Shown here: positions 30,150-42,300 of the stretch, piece after piece
How the letters are laid out: each line of letters opens with the position of its first letter
Position numbering within the stretch: position 1 is the first letter of the stretch
Source of the DNA: Ustilago trichophora
Lineage: Eukaryota; Basidiomycota; Ustilaginomycetes; Ustilaginales; Ustilaginaceae
Length of the DNA stretch: 64,000 nucleotides
Assembly (NCBI GenBank): GCA_900323505.1
Contig: OOIN01000033.1
Coordinates: forward strand, 489,711-553,710
Direction of reading: 5' to 3'
Translations under genes and position numbers: made by a program
The notes under the pieces: model-generated
The model's database searches: none
The model's input: only the letters and a program-made list of their open reading frames with translations
What the model was told of the DNA's origin: nothing

Positions 30150-30779
30150 ACAGGACCAAACAAAATCATTCTCTTTGCATGCTTCTCTCCGTTTCCTGTA
30201 CTTTACACACACACACGCACACATACGTGCTGCTTTCGTCTCCTTTGTCTTTCACGGAATTCGCTGCAATTGATCCGAATATACCTCTCTTCTCCCTCGG
30301 TTGTTGCTTTGATTGTCTGAGTGCCGTTTGCTAAGGCTGCTGCTATCTAAGGAAGGATCTGAAACAGTCTTGATGAGGGGGTCGAAGGATTTGACTGGGA
30401 CTTTTGCTGTTGCTGATGCTGTCACCGATCGGTTCAAAAGGACTGCAAGAGCTAGTGAGACGGACGGGAGATGGTCATTCTAAACCATGCTCAGCAAGTG
30501 TGCAGATCGAGTTTGAGGGTTTGCACTCTGCACCTGTATTAGCTGTCGAGACATGACGCTGAACGTGTGATCAGGACTGGTCGTGTGCTTTAGACAACGT
30601 CTCAGGATGGTGCAAATATTTCTTCTGCGGCTTTCAACGTCTTCCCGAGTAGGACTCTCTCTGTATGCCTACCTACATCCATGAAAAGCAAAACACACAG
30701 ATCACACGGTTCAATTACAATTTGACAATTGAGTAGGACTGAGGTCATAAAGCGTAGAATTGCATTCGAATAGATAGGC
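30150..30779. other. Convergent intergenic region
   Basis: It contains a CACACACAC run near 30208-30220. It holds the 3' regions of the transporter and of the following minus-strand gene. No gene is seen. Confidence 0.4.
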
Positions 30780-31799
30780 TCAGGCACTGAGACGCTCGGC
30801 AACAGTCTTGGCAACAAAATTCTTCCCCTCCGGTGCCAAGTCTGCATTGATGGCCAGAGCCTGGGCGGCATCCTGCAGAGCCTTGCTCTGAACCGAACCG
30901 CCTTCCTTTGCCTTTACACCAGCAGCCTTTAGCACCTCGCCTTGACCAAACCTTTCGTAAGATCCTCCAATTTTCTCGTTCTGCAGCGCAATCCTGGCAG
31001 CCTTCAAATCGGCAGCCAACGACTTGTCATCCGTCGAACGCTGACCGAGAGTGACGACACGATTCTGAGTCAGACTACCGCCAGCGACAGCAATGGGATT
31101 GTTGAGTGGGCCCAAAATGTTTCGTCCTCCTGGGCGGATGTGGAGCTTGAGGGCGCTTACTGCGGTTTTGATGCCGGGGAGGTTGAGTTTGGGATTGGCA
31201 ACTTTTGGGGCCGAAGAAGCTGCGGCTTTGCCTTTACCTTTGCCTCCAGCTGCTGCGGGTGTGAGAGAGGCAGTGGCAGTAAGGTTGGGGGTGAAAATCG
31301 AAGATGCTCTCGGAGCGGATGCAAGCAAACGTTCGAATCCAGGTTTGGAAAACAAGGGACTGTTCCAATCAGTGACAGGCAAAGGTGCAGGAAGGTTCTT
31401 CTGCTGCATTCCTCGGGACATGTTTTTAACCGGACGAGAGGCGGAGGATGCATCCAATACGGATGGAAGACGCTTGTTACGTCGTTCGCCTTGGCTGTTT
31501 CGGTTTGCGCCACCACCGTTTTGTGCGTTCTTCTTCTTGTTCTGCTGCTGTTGCTGTTGAGGAGACGTCGAGGTGCGATTGCGCTGGCCTGCACGAAGTC
31601 GGTCGGATGCTTGACTGCCGGTTTGAGATGGAGAACGCTGCGATGGGTTGTTGGTTCGGGGTCGAGGTGATGATGCAGGGGTAGGGGTAGGGGTAGGGGC
31701 TGAGGATGCCGCCTCGGCGTGCAGCCTGGCACCCGAAGCAAAGCCTCGAGCAAAGGCACGCATGCTGGCGGCTGCTTTTGGGATTGAAGCGCTCATCAT
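30780..31799 (-). CDS. Predicted mitochondrial protein, function unknown
   Basis: The product is 339 aa. The start MMSASIPKAAASMRAFARGFASGARLHAEA is Arg/Ala/Ser-rich and amphipathic, a good mitochondrial presequence. A Pro/Thr-, Gln-, Asn- and Lys-rich low-complexity section (about 35-110) follows. A more conserved-looking part begins near LPAPLPVTDWNSPLFSKPGFERLL and continues through KLNLPGIKTAVSALKLHIRP to the Ala/Lys-rich end. I do not recognise a domain; a fungal-specific mitochondrial ribosome-associated protein is one guess from the basic, disordered character. Two adjacent Met codons (31799 and 31796) make the exact start ambiguous by one residue. Confidence 0.7.
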   Translation of the reverse strand: MMSASIPKAAASMRAFARGFASGARLHAEAASSAPTPTPTPASSPRPRTNNPSQRSPSQTGSQASDRLRAGQRNRTSTSPQQQQQQNKKKNAQNGGGANRNSQGERRNKRLPSVLDASSASRPVKNMSRGMQQKNLPAPLPVTDWNSPLFSKPGFERLLASAPRASSIFTPNLTATASLTPAAAGGKGKGKAAASSAPKVANPKLNLPGIKTAVSALKLHIRPGGRNILGPLNNPIAVAGGSLTQNRVVTLGQRSTDDKSLAADLKAARIALQNEKIGGSYERFGQGEVLKAAGVKAKEGGSVQSKALQDAAQALAINADLAPEGKNFVAKTVAERLSA

Positions 31800-32110
31800 T
31801 TCGTGTGGACCAGTGTCTGTCGTAGGAGGATATGAGCGTTGGTCGTCGAACAGAGAGTGCTTCGAGCACTGTCAAGCTTGATAGCGAAAACGTCGAGAAG
31901 AACTGCTCGCCGAAGCCTTCCGCCAATTTTTGTGGGCCGCACGTGACTTTTTTCTCTTGCAATGTTATCTCCCTTAAACGCACATTTTTGAGACCAAAAC
32001 CCCTTCGAACACTATTCTCGGGCATATCGAAACGGACACACAAATCATACAAACTTTCTCCGTACACTGAATCATACTGACATTGTGTATATGTTTATGC
32101 TGGGTGTCTA

Positions 32111-34825
32111 CTAGTGATGACGATGCGCCGCAGCAGGGGAAAGGCTCTGCGCGCCACTGTTGCTACGTGCTACGGAGGGACTGCCCTCATACAGACTACT
32201 GTAGGATGGAGAGGCCGACATCGGGGTGCCTGCAAGGTTGGCGCTAGGCGAGGCGGCACCACCACCACCACTGCCAACTTTCTCGAGCTGGACTGCAACG
32301 CTCTCGAGTCCGTGGATGCGGGACTTGAGAAGGTTTTCGACTTGCTTGGCGATCGATTCTGGTGTGTTTGCTAGGAGCTGGGTGCCACCGTTGCTCTGGT
32401 GTACATGGTCGCTGGCATGGATGTGGTTGTGTGTGTGACCATGGCTGTGACCGTGATCGTGACCGTGATCGTGGCCGTGATGGTGTGCGTGCCCATGATC
32501 GTGACTATGATCATGAGCGCCATGCTGGGTGGCGGCGGTGATAGGCCATGCGACCTGGACACGAATGACACCGATCAATGTTTCCGCATCCTTGGGCCAG
32601 AAGCGAGGCGAGTGATAGGAGATGACACCGTCGATGCTGTTCAGCTGATCCAACGCCTCTGCCATTTCCGACTCGCGATGTTCCCCCACCTCGAGACAGA
32701 GAATCCTTCCGGACTCGAGCACCAGCGGAATGACGGAGCCAACGATCATAAAGGCGATAAAGAGGGATGCGATGGGATCGAAGCCGGTCCATCCGAATTG
32801 TCCGATGAGCAGCGTACTGATGATGACACCGACCGAGCCGAGTGTGTCGGCCATTACATGCAGGTAGACACCCATCATGTTGTGCGAGTGTCCATGACCA
32901 TGTCCATGTCCATGACCATGGCCGTGATCGTGTCCGTGTCCGTGTCCATGTCCGTGGTCATGTCCGTGAGAATGACCGTGGTGATGGTGATGCCCACCAG
33001 TAGCCCACATGCCGAACAAATTGACACCGAGACCCATGCTACTGACGATGAGCAGTTGCGTGTTGTTGTTCATCACTGGCGGTTCGATGATGCGCTGAAC
33101 AGCCTCGAAGACGATAAAGATCGAGATGAGGATGAGAAAGATACCGTTTGCGAAACCACTGAGCGTCTCGACTCGACCATATCCATAAGTAAAAGTCGAG
33201 TCTGTAGGCCAAGTAGCCATGACACTGGCAAAGAGACCCATACCGATGGCGGCGCAGTCGAAAAACATGTGAATGGCATCACTGATGAGACCGAGACTGT
33301 TGGTCCATACACCCCAGAGCAGCTGGACACCCATGAATGCGAGGTTGAGGAGAAGGAACTGGAAGATCTTTCGCGAGTCCGGATTGGCCATGATGATCTT
33401 GATGGTGCGTCTTGAGGCTATGAGAGTGGCTTTGAACGAGTCGACAAGCTCTTGGATGGCGGAAACGTCGGACGAGGTGGATGCTGATGGTGCGCCGCCG
33501 TGGCCGACTTGGGCTTTGCTTGGCGAAGAGGAGAAGCGAGACGAGACATGGTCTGGCGAGTTGTTGAGGATGGTACGAAGGGCTTGTGCGACAAGGAGGG
33601 CGACGACGAGTTGAGACCAGAGGGGCTTATAGCCGAATCCAACAAAGCCGATAGCAAAGGAAGCGAGCACAGCGATGGGCCACCCATGTGCAACGCGATC
33701 CTTGGTGGAGGCGTGCGACTCGATCGAAGTGCTGACGAGAGGTTCAAGAATTACCACACCAAAGCTGATGGCGAGGTAGGCTGGCAGGTGACTGAGGCTT
33801 GCGGAAGCGGTGCTGGTGGCAGATGATGGGATGAGAGACGAAAGCGTCGGAAAGGTGGAGAAGCCGAAGAGCTTGAGGAGGAGTGAGAGAGGCAGAGTGA
33901 ATGCAGAAGCGACAATGGTGGCGACAATGGCTGCTCTTCGTCGGCCGCCTGTATCTCGACTGGCACTCAAGAGCGCACTCTCCTTCTCGATGGTGAGCAG
34001 CGCAAAGATGAGGAGATAGGCGTGAGCGGTGAGGGTGCCAAAGACGCTAAAGTCGGCTGCTGATGCTTCCACGGCAGCAGAGGCAGCTCGAAGTTGGGAG
34101 GGGGATGCCAAGCCAGCTGGCCTGTTCCTTCGAAGGCTATCGGGTAGGTCTGCATCTGCGTACATGTCAAGGAGATGGCCAGAGTAGTCGATGGAGGCAG
34201 TGGGGCCGAGATTCGAGATGGAGGAGAGGAACGAGATGGCGAGGGCGAATAGAGTTGTGTAGCCGCCGTAGCTGCGACCGCCAAGGCTTTTTGCCAGATC
34301 GACGGCCCAGATGTCGCAGTACTGGGTAAAGATGATGACATTGACGGCGTCGAGCTTGCGCAAGGCCATAAGCCAGACGAGGAGCTGAGCGAAAGTGATG
34401 GCGGCTAGTGTGCAGAGCCTGCGTTTGTCGACGCGTTTGACAGCTGGGATCCACTGCCATGCTTTGAACCAGATTGCCTGAAGGAGAGCTGCGATGCAGA
34501 TGACAAAGGTGGCGATGGCCCACGAGCTCGTGCTGTTGGAGACGGTGGTTGTGAGAGCTGATACTGAAGTGTCTATGGAAGAGAGCCGAGAGTGTATTGA
34601 CTCGTCGTGTGTTGAGGAGAGCCATGTTCGGACGAGCAAAGCTGCTGATGCCAAAAGAGTCTTGTTGAGGAGCAAGCCGAGCAAGAGGTCAGTGGGGATG
34701 GGGAATCCCAGCATCGACGATGATGCAGTGTGTGTCGAGGAAGCGGAGGGATGAGATGGAGAGATGGGCTCCATGCGCACTTTGCCTCGAGTGCGCGAGT
34801 CTGGTGTGCTGTAGGACGACTGCAT
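32111..34825 (-). CDS. MSC2: MSC2-like zinc transporter (CDF / cation diffusion facilitator)
   Basis: The product is 904 aa. The N-terminal ~440 residues contain many hydrophobic helices, the extra membrane region typical of the Msc2/ZnT5 group. The CDF core follows from about 470: QFLLLNLAFMGVQLLWGVWT, then SDAIHMFFDC carrying the first HxxxD zinc site and YLHVMADTLGS carrying the second. Between them lies a very His-rich cytosolic loop of HGH units (nt 32890-32990). A second His/Asp-rich run lies near the C-terminus (nt 32400-32520). Msc2 moves zinc into the ER/secretory pathway, normally with a partner such as Zrg17. Length and the two-part membrane layout favour Msc2 over small vacuolar CDFs. 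The start at 34825 is the first ATG. Confidence 0.88.
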   Translation of the reverse strand: MQSSYSTPDSRTRGKVRMEPISPSHPSASSTHTASSSMLGFPIPTDLLLGLLLNKTLLASAALLVRTWLSSTHDESIHSRLSSIDTSVSALTTTVSNSTSSWAIATFVICIAALLQAIWFKAWQWIPAVKRVDKRRLCTLAAITFAQLLVWLMALRKLDAVNVIIFTQYCDIWAVDLAKSLGGRSYGGYTTLFALAISFLSSISNLGPTASIDYSGHLLDMYADADLPDSLRRNRPAGLASPSQLRAASAAVEASAADFSVFGTLTAHAYLLIFALLTIEKESALLSASRDTGGRRRAAIVATIVASAFTLPLSLLLKLFGFSTFPTLSSLIPSSATSTASASLSHLPAYLAISFGVVILEPLVSTSIESHASTKDRVAHGWPIAVLASFAIGFVGFGYKPLWSQLVVALLVAQALRTILNNSPDHVSSRFSSSPSKAQVGHGGAPSASTSSDVSAIQELVDSFKATLIASRRTIKIIMANPDSRKIFQFLLLNLAFMGVQLLWGVWTNSLGLISDAIHMFFDCAAIGMGLFASVMATWPTDSTFTYGYGRVETLSGFANGIFLILISIFIVFEAVQRIIEPPVMNNNTQLLIVSSMGLGVNLFGMWATGGHHHHHGHSHGHDHGHGHGHGHDHGHGHGHGHGHGHSHNMMGVYLHVMADTLGSVGVIISTLLIGQFGWTGFDPIASLFIAFMIVGSVIPLVLESGRILCLEVGEHRESEMAEALDQLNSIDGVISYHSPRFWPKDAETLIGVIRVQVAWPITAATQHGAHDHSHDHGHAHHHGHDHGHDHGHSHGHTHNHIHASDHVHQSNGGTQLLANTPESIAKQVENLLKSRIHGLESVAVQLEKVGSGGGGAASPSANLAGTPMSASPSYSSLYEGSPSVARSNSGAQSLSPAAAHRHH

Positions 34826-35526
34826 GGTGTAGTCGCGAACGCGTAGCCAGTCAAAGCCTATCTACTGAGACCAGCTCAGTATCGCAGAGATGGGCAAGTG
34901 ACAAGATGGACCTCTATTGTCTCACGTCGCACGAGATGTTGTTGCCGAGATGGAGAAGAAGAAGAAGGGTCGAATGGATGTTGGACAGAGGGAGCAAGCG
35001 TATTGGATCTGAAACCATTGAAGTGACTGTACAGTACTGTAGTGTATCTTGGTTGACCTTTCTCCAAGGCCGTGCGGGGCATACAAAGTCTAAAAAGTGG
35101 CCGTGGGTGAGTGCGTGTGCTCCAGAAGAAATGTGTGCAACACGGCAACACAGCACAGCAGAGCATAGCATAGCATAGCATAGCACAGCATAGCACAGCG
35201 ACGTGGACCCATTCAGTGAGAGCTGAAATTGACCGCAAGGGTCCTCTTCTCTCGCCCTTGACCATTTCTTTCAGAGAAGCTTTGTGCGCGCTAGAAATGT
35301 AACATGTTCATCTTCAAAAAGTAGGCTGCATCGACGTCATTTTTTAGCGAGCATGGGCCAACTAAGCGCCTAGGCGGTGTTGATTGACACTACCCTCACC
35401 ACCATCGTCATCGTCATTACCACCATTGTTATCGGCTATTCAACACTTGAACACAGCAGAGAAACACATCTCATCAAACATCAACAACACCGCTTACAGT
35501 TCACCATCTACTCATCGAGCATAACC
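34826..35526. promoter_or_regulatory. Divergent intergenic region, MSC2 and PEF genes
   Basis: A 701-bp gap between two outward-facing genes. It includes an A/T/G/C-simple stretch of GCATA/GCACA units (35150-35200) that looks slippage-derived. No factor site was identified. Confidence 0.4.
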
Positions 35527-36544
35527 ATGTCGAACCAGTACTCGTATGGAGGCGGCGGCGGCGGCGGCGGCGGCGGCGGCTACGGAGCTCCTCCTCCTGG
35601 TCAGCAGGGCGGCTACGGCCAGCAGCAGCAGCAGTACGGTGGCGGTCCCGGAGGTGGTTACGGTGCACCTCCCCCTCAGCAAGGTGGATATGGCGCACCT
35701 CCTCCCGGTCAACAGGGCGGTTACGGTGCTCCCCCTCCCGGTCAGCAAGGCGGATACGGAGGTGGTTCTCAGCAGTCATCGTACGCTGGACCTCCTCACC
35801 AAGCTTACGGCAGACCACAGGCATTCAACGCGTCCACCGGTCCCCCTCCTGGAGCCGATCCTCAGCTGTGGCAGTGGTTTATCGCCGTTGACAGAGACCG
35901 CTCTGGACACATTAACCCGCAAGAGTTGAGCCAAGCCCTCGTCAACGGAGACTGGACCCCCTTCGACCTGGACACGGTCAAAATGCTCATGAGCGTCTTC
36001 GACGTCGATCGCAGTGGACATATCAGCTTCAACGAGTTTGCCGGTCTCTGGAAGTACATTCAGGACTGGCAGGGTGTCTTCCGACACTTTGACCAGGATC
36101 GATCAGGATCGATCGATCAGAACGAGCTGTCCAATGCCCTCCAGTCATTCGGATATCGCCTCTCGCCCAAGCTGCTCCATATCGTTTCGCAAAAGTACAG
36201 TGAGTATCTTGCTCTCCTTGTCTCCCTCTCAACGTGGCTATGGGTCGAAAAAGTGACTCGATAGTTGGACTGACGACCCTGACTGACTGCTGACCTTGAT
36301 TCTTCCAGTCAATTCTGATGCTGCTTCTGCTGCTGCTGCCGGTGCTGCTGCCGGTGGTCCAGGTGGAATGCCATCAACAGGTCCCGGTCGATCGGCAGGT
36401 GGTATCACCTTTGATCGTTTCGTACGTGCTTGTGTCGTCATCAAGACGCTCACCGAATCATTTCAGCGCCACGATACCAACCGCAGCGGTTGGGTGCAGA
36501 TCAACTACGACACGTTCATGGAAATGTGCCTCTCGGCACCCTGA
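35527..36544 (+). CDS. Penta-EF-hand (peflin/ALG-2-like) calcium-binding protein
   Basis: Exon 1 is 35527-36199, exon 2 36309-36544; the 109-nt intron (GTGAGT...CCAG) interrupts an Ile codon in phase 1, giving 302 aa. The N-terminal third is a Gly/Pro/Gln/Tyr repeat region opened by a GGC-encoded polyglycine tract and built of GYGAPPPGQQG units, as in peflin. The C-terminal part has EF loops VDRDRSGHINPQEL, FDVDRSGHISFNEF, FDQDRSGSIDQNEL and the weaker NRSGWVQINYDTF. PEF proteins bind membranes and ESCRT/COPII factors in a calcium-dependent way. Without the intron the frame ends in a hydrophobic tail and lacks the last hands, so splicing is well supported. Confidence 0.88.
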
Positions 36545-36752
36545 TTTGACATCATCTGTACTTTACGCTTCTGCTTGGTTGTGGGCCCGAATACTTTGTA
36601 CTTTTTGCTCTTTTTGCTGTGGCCCCATGGATTCTTGATCGCTTTAATCTGCATATGTAGCCCATCTGCGTCGCTCACCCTCATTGATATTCGATTCGGT
36701 TCACACGAAGCTGTTTGGCTCGAATGCTGGCTGGCAACATGTATTCCTATTC

Positions 36753-38804
36753 CTATAGCGGCCCTTGGATGTCGCAGTACTGCAATGGACAACGCAAAGA
36801 GTGAGACGTGTGTGCACAGACAATGTTAGTAACAATCCAAGCATGGTGTTATCAAGGGATCGTCTCTGACAACTTACAATTGGAACATGGTCACTGGCAC
36901 CATAGCATTCGTGTCGGATTTCGCACTCGAGAGCTTTGCTCGCCATGCGCTCAGAGAGCTGTGATGACCATGTCAACGATGAACCCAGATGCGACACAAG
37001 CAGTCAGCGGGATGTTTCGTGAACTTGACCATGCACACTATTCAGCGATGCAACTGCAAGAGACCGAGTTGAGCGCTACTTACGATGAAAGAGTCGAGAC
37101 GCCATCCGATTCCCTTTGACCTGCAGAAACCTCGCCAGCCGTAGAAGGCTGCAGCATCATCAAGTCATCATTGATCAGCTTCCCCAACACAGAAGAAGAA
37201 TCGTGGATGTGGCATATCAAGGTCAGATCTACACTCACTATAATGGCCAATCGCATCAGGATGCTTCTGTCTCCAGACGTCGACCAATGGCTGTGATGTT
37301 GGTGTTGCGGTGCCCTGAAGAAGCTCACGATGAGCATCGCATTCGATGGCAGTATAGCCGGGACTCTTGTTCCACTTTTTGGAAGCAGCGGCCAAATCTC
37401 TTTCATCCTGGACAACGTTAAAGTCACCGCACCAGATGACAGGTTTTTGCGCATCAAGCTCGGCAAGGTATGTGGCGAATGCAGCGTTCCAAGCCTGCTT
37501 GATTGCCATGGTCTTTGACGCACGCGGCAACAAAGTGCAAAGAAGAGTCAGTAAGAGACGCTCGCAGACAGATTCGCAAGAAATGGTTTGAAGTGCAAAG
37601 GAATGCGAGGTCGAATGTAGCATCTCGTATCGGGCCCTCGGGCGTAGAAATGGTTTCGGATGATGCCGGAACAAGCGCACGGAGAGATTAGGAAGAGAGC
37701 TCTCTCGTTGCCGAGACTGATGTATGGGCTGTGCTGAAAAACTCCACCTGATGATAGCGGAAGAGATCGATGAAAATTCACAGCCCAATGAAGCGAAGGG
37801 TGTGGGTGGATCGTGGAGTCAAAGGGGAGAGAGTGGCTGAATCCACTTACCTTGAGCCCTTCACCTGCATTGACGGCATACGTTCCGACAAGAAAAGAGT
37901 TTTCAAATTCAAGTATGACTGTGTTGAGGGCGACGAGATGGGGTGAGAAAGCAAGGTTAGTGAATGCTTGGCAATGACCGGTAGGATGGAGCAGGGAGTG
38001 AATCGACGTACCAATGCGACCTCTGGTGTCCTGATCCTTGAGACCGGGAAGACCGTAGACAGCTTTGACAGGTTGGATCTTGGAGAGGATCGCCAGACCA
38101 GCATAGCCCTTTTGCTTGCCGATACCCCAGTACTGATGCTTGTAGAGCTTGGTGAGGCCGGGATGCATGGGTACGTCGTTGACCTTTGTCTCTGAGAGTA
38201 CAACAATGTCGGCGTCTTCTGCTTGAATGTAGCGCATCATACCCTTGGGTTCGCTCGATTTAAGACTGGTGATGTTCCATGATGTGATACGGACCGAACC
38301 AGATGCTGAAGGGCGGTCGTACGACAAGGATGCGGGCATTTCTGTATTGTTTGGTAAACTTGGATCCGCCGTTGTGTCTTCTGACTTGGGTGCACTCGGC
38401 GAGTCTGAATCCGAGACGGCCTTTTTGCGTGGTTTCTTGGCCGGTGTCGCAGCACCATCGCCATCGACATGTACGGCACTGTGTTGAGATGGCTCGCTGG
38501 ATCCATTCTTTGTTGCGGCTGACGGGGCTGTGTCTGTAGCTTTTCGTTTGGTTTTTGGTGGGGATGTAGACGCTGATGCTGGTGCTGACGCCGCTTTGGT
38601 TGGTTGCTGACCGGCTGCGACAGTTGCAGCTCGACTCGAAGTACGACGGACGGTGGTTGTGATGGGTGTTGCTGCTGGCGCCATGGTGTCAGGCAGATCT
38701 AGTGGCTGAGCTTGGAATCTAAGAGGGGTGGTTGCGAGTGTCTGAGGTCGTGTTCGGATAGAGCAAAGTGGGTTCTTTCGTATGCCTCCTCCAAGTCGCA
38801 GCAT
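36753..38804 (-). CDS. APE1-type (ExoIII family) AP endonuclease, six exons
   Basis: Reconstructed exons on the minus strand are 38804-38012, 37918-37851, 37512-37239, 37148-37084, 36958-36878 and 36779-36753; total 1,308 nt, 435 aa, every junction GT-AG and in phase. Ordered ExoIII/APE1 blocks are ITSWNITSLKS, VVLSETKVND, GRI|VILEFENSFLVG, YAVNAGEGLK, WCGDFNVVQDERDL (catalytic Asp and Asn), GIGWRLDSFI and GASDHVPI (catalytic His). The enzyme cuts DNA 5' of abasic sites in base excision repair. It ends right after the catalytic fold, so it resembles APE1 rather than Apn2. An alternative in-frame ATG at 38684 removes a 40-residue presequence-like leader. The long Lys/Ser-rich linker fits nuclear targeting. 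Exon 3's acceptor (AAAG) is the weakest junction. Confidence 0.88.
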
Positions 38805-39345
38805 ACCAATGAGGGACAAGTCTAGCTTTTTGAATGAGGGAGGGAGGTGCCTAGTTTGGAAGAGAGCCTTGATGATGAACAAGAGTGTCAACAAGTGTGA
38901 ATCATGTCGGATTTCTTCTTTTCGGTGCAAACGTGTCGCGTTGAGCACTCTTACACTCACAACTCGTACAGAATTGTGGAGGATGCCGTTCGCACGTGAC
39001 CCACCCACCACACGCGGCCAAAAGAATCCAACACTTTGGAGAAACAAACACACACACACACACAAACAGTACAGCAAGCTTAACTCTCATATTCTTGATC
39101 ATTGATCAATTCAACCACCATCCACGTTCCTCAAGATATCTTCATCCATCCATCCATCCATCCATTCAGTCATCCGTCCGTCCGTCCGACCATCAGGTTC
39201 GAATTTCACCTCCCCCACCTTACAACCAAGAAGCCGCTGTCGTCGCACGCTTAAGCTCGCCAGCTTTGCTTCGAGACACTTCCTTCCACTTCAGCAACTC
39301 AACCTAGATAGACCCTGCTTCATTTGAGCACCTCCGTCTTTCATC
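38805..39345. promoter_or_regulatory. Divergent intergenic region, AP endonuclease and BUB1
   Basis: A 541-bp gap between outward-facing genes. It contains a CA run (about 39049-39063) and ATCC then GTCC tetranucleotide runs (about 39144-39190) in the likely BUB1 leader. Both genes act in genome maintenance; co-regulation is only a guess. Confidence 0.45.
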
Positions 39346-42300
39346 ATGATGGGCGCACCATCTGGCATGGGCCCGCCTGCCGTCACTCCTCGCAAGCCAC
39401 CCACAACACCATCACACAACTCGCACAACGCATACGCCGCCTTGGGTGTTACTCCTCACAAAACGCCTCTTCGTACACCAGGAGGCTCAAAGATCGAACA
39501 GACCTCTTCTACACCCATCATTGATTTCAACGCCATCGAATCACAAAAGGAAAATGTACAGCCTCTTGCAAAAGGTAGATCGGCCCACGCCCTCTCCAAC
39601 ACCCTCAACATGCAGCACAAACAGAGACAAGCCTTGCTAGCACAGCAGCGTGCAGAGCACCAACAAACCGTCACTTCACAAGACAACGCCGACTCGGATG
39701 ATCCCCTTGAAGCATGGACAAAGTACGTAAAATGGTGTATCGACAACTATCCCTCCGGCCAAACACACGAATCGGGCCTCATCCCACTCCTCGAGCGTGC
39801 AACACGTCACTTTAAAGACAGCGAACAGTACACAAACGATCCAAGGTATCTTCGTCTCTGGATCCTCTACGCCAGAAACGTAGAGTGCGCACGTGATGTC
39901 TACAACTTCCTGCTCGCCAACGAGATCGGCACCAAGCTCGCCAGCTTGTACGAGGAGCTTGCTGTCGTCCTCGAGGGGCAACGTATGTACGAGGAAGCAG
40001 ATGCCATGTACAAGCTCGGAATCGCACGCAGGGCCAATCCCATCGACCGCATCAAGCGCAGATACGAAGAGTACAAGACGCGCATCATCCTCGGTCAGCA
40101 AGCTATGGCAGAGTCATCAGCCTCTTCGGCAGCTGGCATGGTTACCGACTACGCCCAAGCTCTCAAAGCCGCCATGGTCATCGCCGGTCGAAGCATGCTT
40201 GGTGAAAAGCAAGCTTCCATTGGTCCTGCTCGTAGTCACTCTGCCAATGTTCTGCGAGGCGCTGGAGCAAGTGTCGGCGCTATCGGCTCCAGCACACCAA
40301 CGCCCGTCGTCAACAACGGTCGCAAGCTCAACGTCTTTCACGATGATGATGACCAGGGACAGTCCCGATCCAACGCTCAAGCCAGCAGTACAAAGGGATG
40401 GCAAGACATTGGAACCGTCGCGTCACGCAATCAGGAGAACGTTCAGGCAGATCGCTTGTCTGGCATCAAGAGCTTCAAGATCGGTGCCTCGGGTGGTGTC
40501 TCGAAAAAGCCAGGTTCAAGTCTGGCTGTCTTCAGAGATTCAGACGATGACGACGATGATGACGCAGACGACGTCCCGGCTACTCCCAAACCTGCAGGCG
40601 TTCTCAGTCCCAAGGATCACTTTGGCAAGCACACCGCCGGCCTTGGCCGCAAGCCTCAATCCAGCGAAACCGATCTCCTGCGCAGCAATCCCTTCGCCTA
40701 CTGGGACAAGGACGCAAAGCTCGTTCCCGACCCTGCCAGCTTGCGACCCGCCCCTGCTGACGCGCCATCAATGCGCAAAGTCTCGAGCTCCAGCACCGGC
40801 TCGAATGGCGAACGACATCGCACAAAGACAACCGTCTCTCGCTCTGCACAGCCCAGCGCGTCCTCGAGCGCATCTGGCTCCAATGCGGCTGCAACCGCTG
40901 CAGCTCGAGGCAAACGAGAAAAGCACGCTGCTCCCGTCGGGCACATGTACCCTCTTTTTCGATCTGGTGCACAGAAAGCCTTCTACAAGCAGCGCGGATG
41001 GCAAAGCGAGCTGACCTTCGAGGAACTCATGGCAAGGAAGCGAGGTTTTGCGCCTGTCATGGAAGGATGGGAAGACCCTGCCGAGTCAAGCAAGGCTGTC
41101 TCGGATCCATGGTCCTACCTCGACCAAGTCGTTGGCCGCTGGCTCCCCGAGGACCCGGCACCTGCCAAGCCTCCTTCGCCTGCACCAGCGCCATCCACAG
41201 CAAAGAACCCTTTCGCTGTCGAGCCTACCGAAACGCTCCACATCGATCAGACCACCGGCATGTTCCCATCCCGAGACGTCTTTGACCCAGACAACTCGGT
41301 CGCTAACGCTGTGGCGCTCAACCTTCGCCCTGGACTCAAGAAGAAGAAGAAGCGCGAGGGAGAGAACACCACCAAGATCAGGATGAGCCCCACTCTTGTC
41401 ACCAAAGCCACGCTGCTCGAGGTCGAAAACATGTTTAACGGTGACAGCGAATCGGACGACGACAGCAGCGATGACGACGATGACGATGACGATGACGAGG
41501 ATGATGACTACATTGCTCCTCTTGCCAGTGTCTCGAGACCGAGTCACATCAGCCTTGGCTCTGCCGCCGACGTGCCCCCTACTCCAACACCGTTATCGCG
41601 ATCCAACCACCTCACCAAGTTTGCTGTTCAGAGTGACGAGAATGTCGGTGTACAAGCCACACCCCTTCGAACACCCGCCGCGCAGGCACCTAAGCTCGGT
41701 TTGGGAGGCGCAACTCCCATGCGTACGCCACTTGCTTCCAAGTCGGCACTCGCCACACTCGGCTCCAAGCCCGTCTATCGCGAAGAGGACGAGGACGAGG
41801 ACGAGGAAAACGAAGAACAGGTTGACTTGCCTGCCAGAGTGCAAGAAGAGCCAGCAAGCCACGTCTCTGCGCCTGCTTCGCCCGAGCGTCCTTCCGCCTT
41901 TGCATCTGAGCAAGCTCTCGCATCTTCTGCTGTACCAGCGACGCCTATGCCTTCCAACAGGCAGTCTGCAAGCCGACGCTGGATCGAGCCCATGACTGAA
42001 GAAGAGGAGGAAGAGGAGGAGGAAGAAGAAGAAGGAGGCCATGCTCTTGATGAGAATGGCGAACCCATCGACGGTCAGGGTGCCGGCTATGAGGGCAACG
42101 AACATCTCTTCAGGCCCCAATTCCAGCCGCTCACCCCCATCACCGAGGCCACCTACGAATTCACTCGCTATACCAACGCACGAACACCTGGCACAGCGAC
42201 GCGATCTGTCATCCGCCCTGCACTCAAGTCATGGCGCCCAGATGACGACGATGACGAGGCAGATGAAGACGATGAAGAGGAATCACAGGGCGCCATCTTG

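Noticed and set aside
28110..30224. 704-codon open frame antisense to the peptide transporter
   Set aside because: It mirrors strong third-position C bias of the sense gene; composition (Gly/Asp/Val-rich repeats) is that of a frame shadow and no domain is visible.
32399..33415. 338-codon plus-strand frame opposite the zinc transporter
   Set aside because: Low-complexity Met/Val/Thr runs are the antisense of the His-rich loops; not a gene.
39185..39215. tRNA B-box-like GGTTCGAATTTC
   Set aside because: No A-box, acceptor stem or cloverleaf could be formed around it; it follows tetranucleotide repeats in a BUB1 leader.
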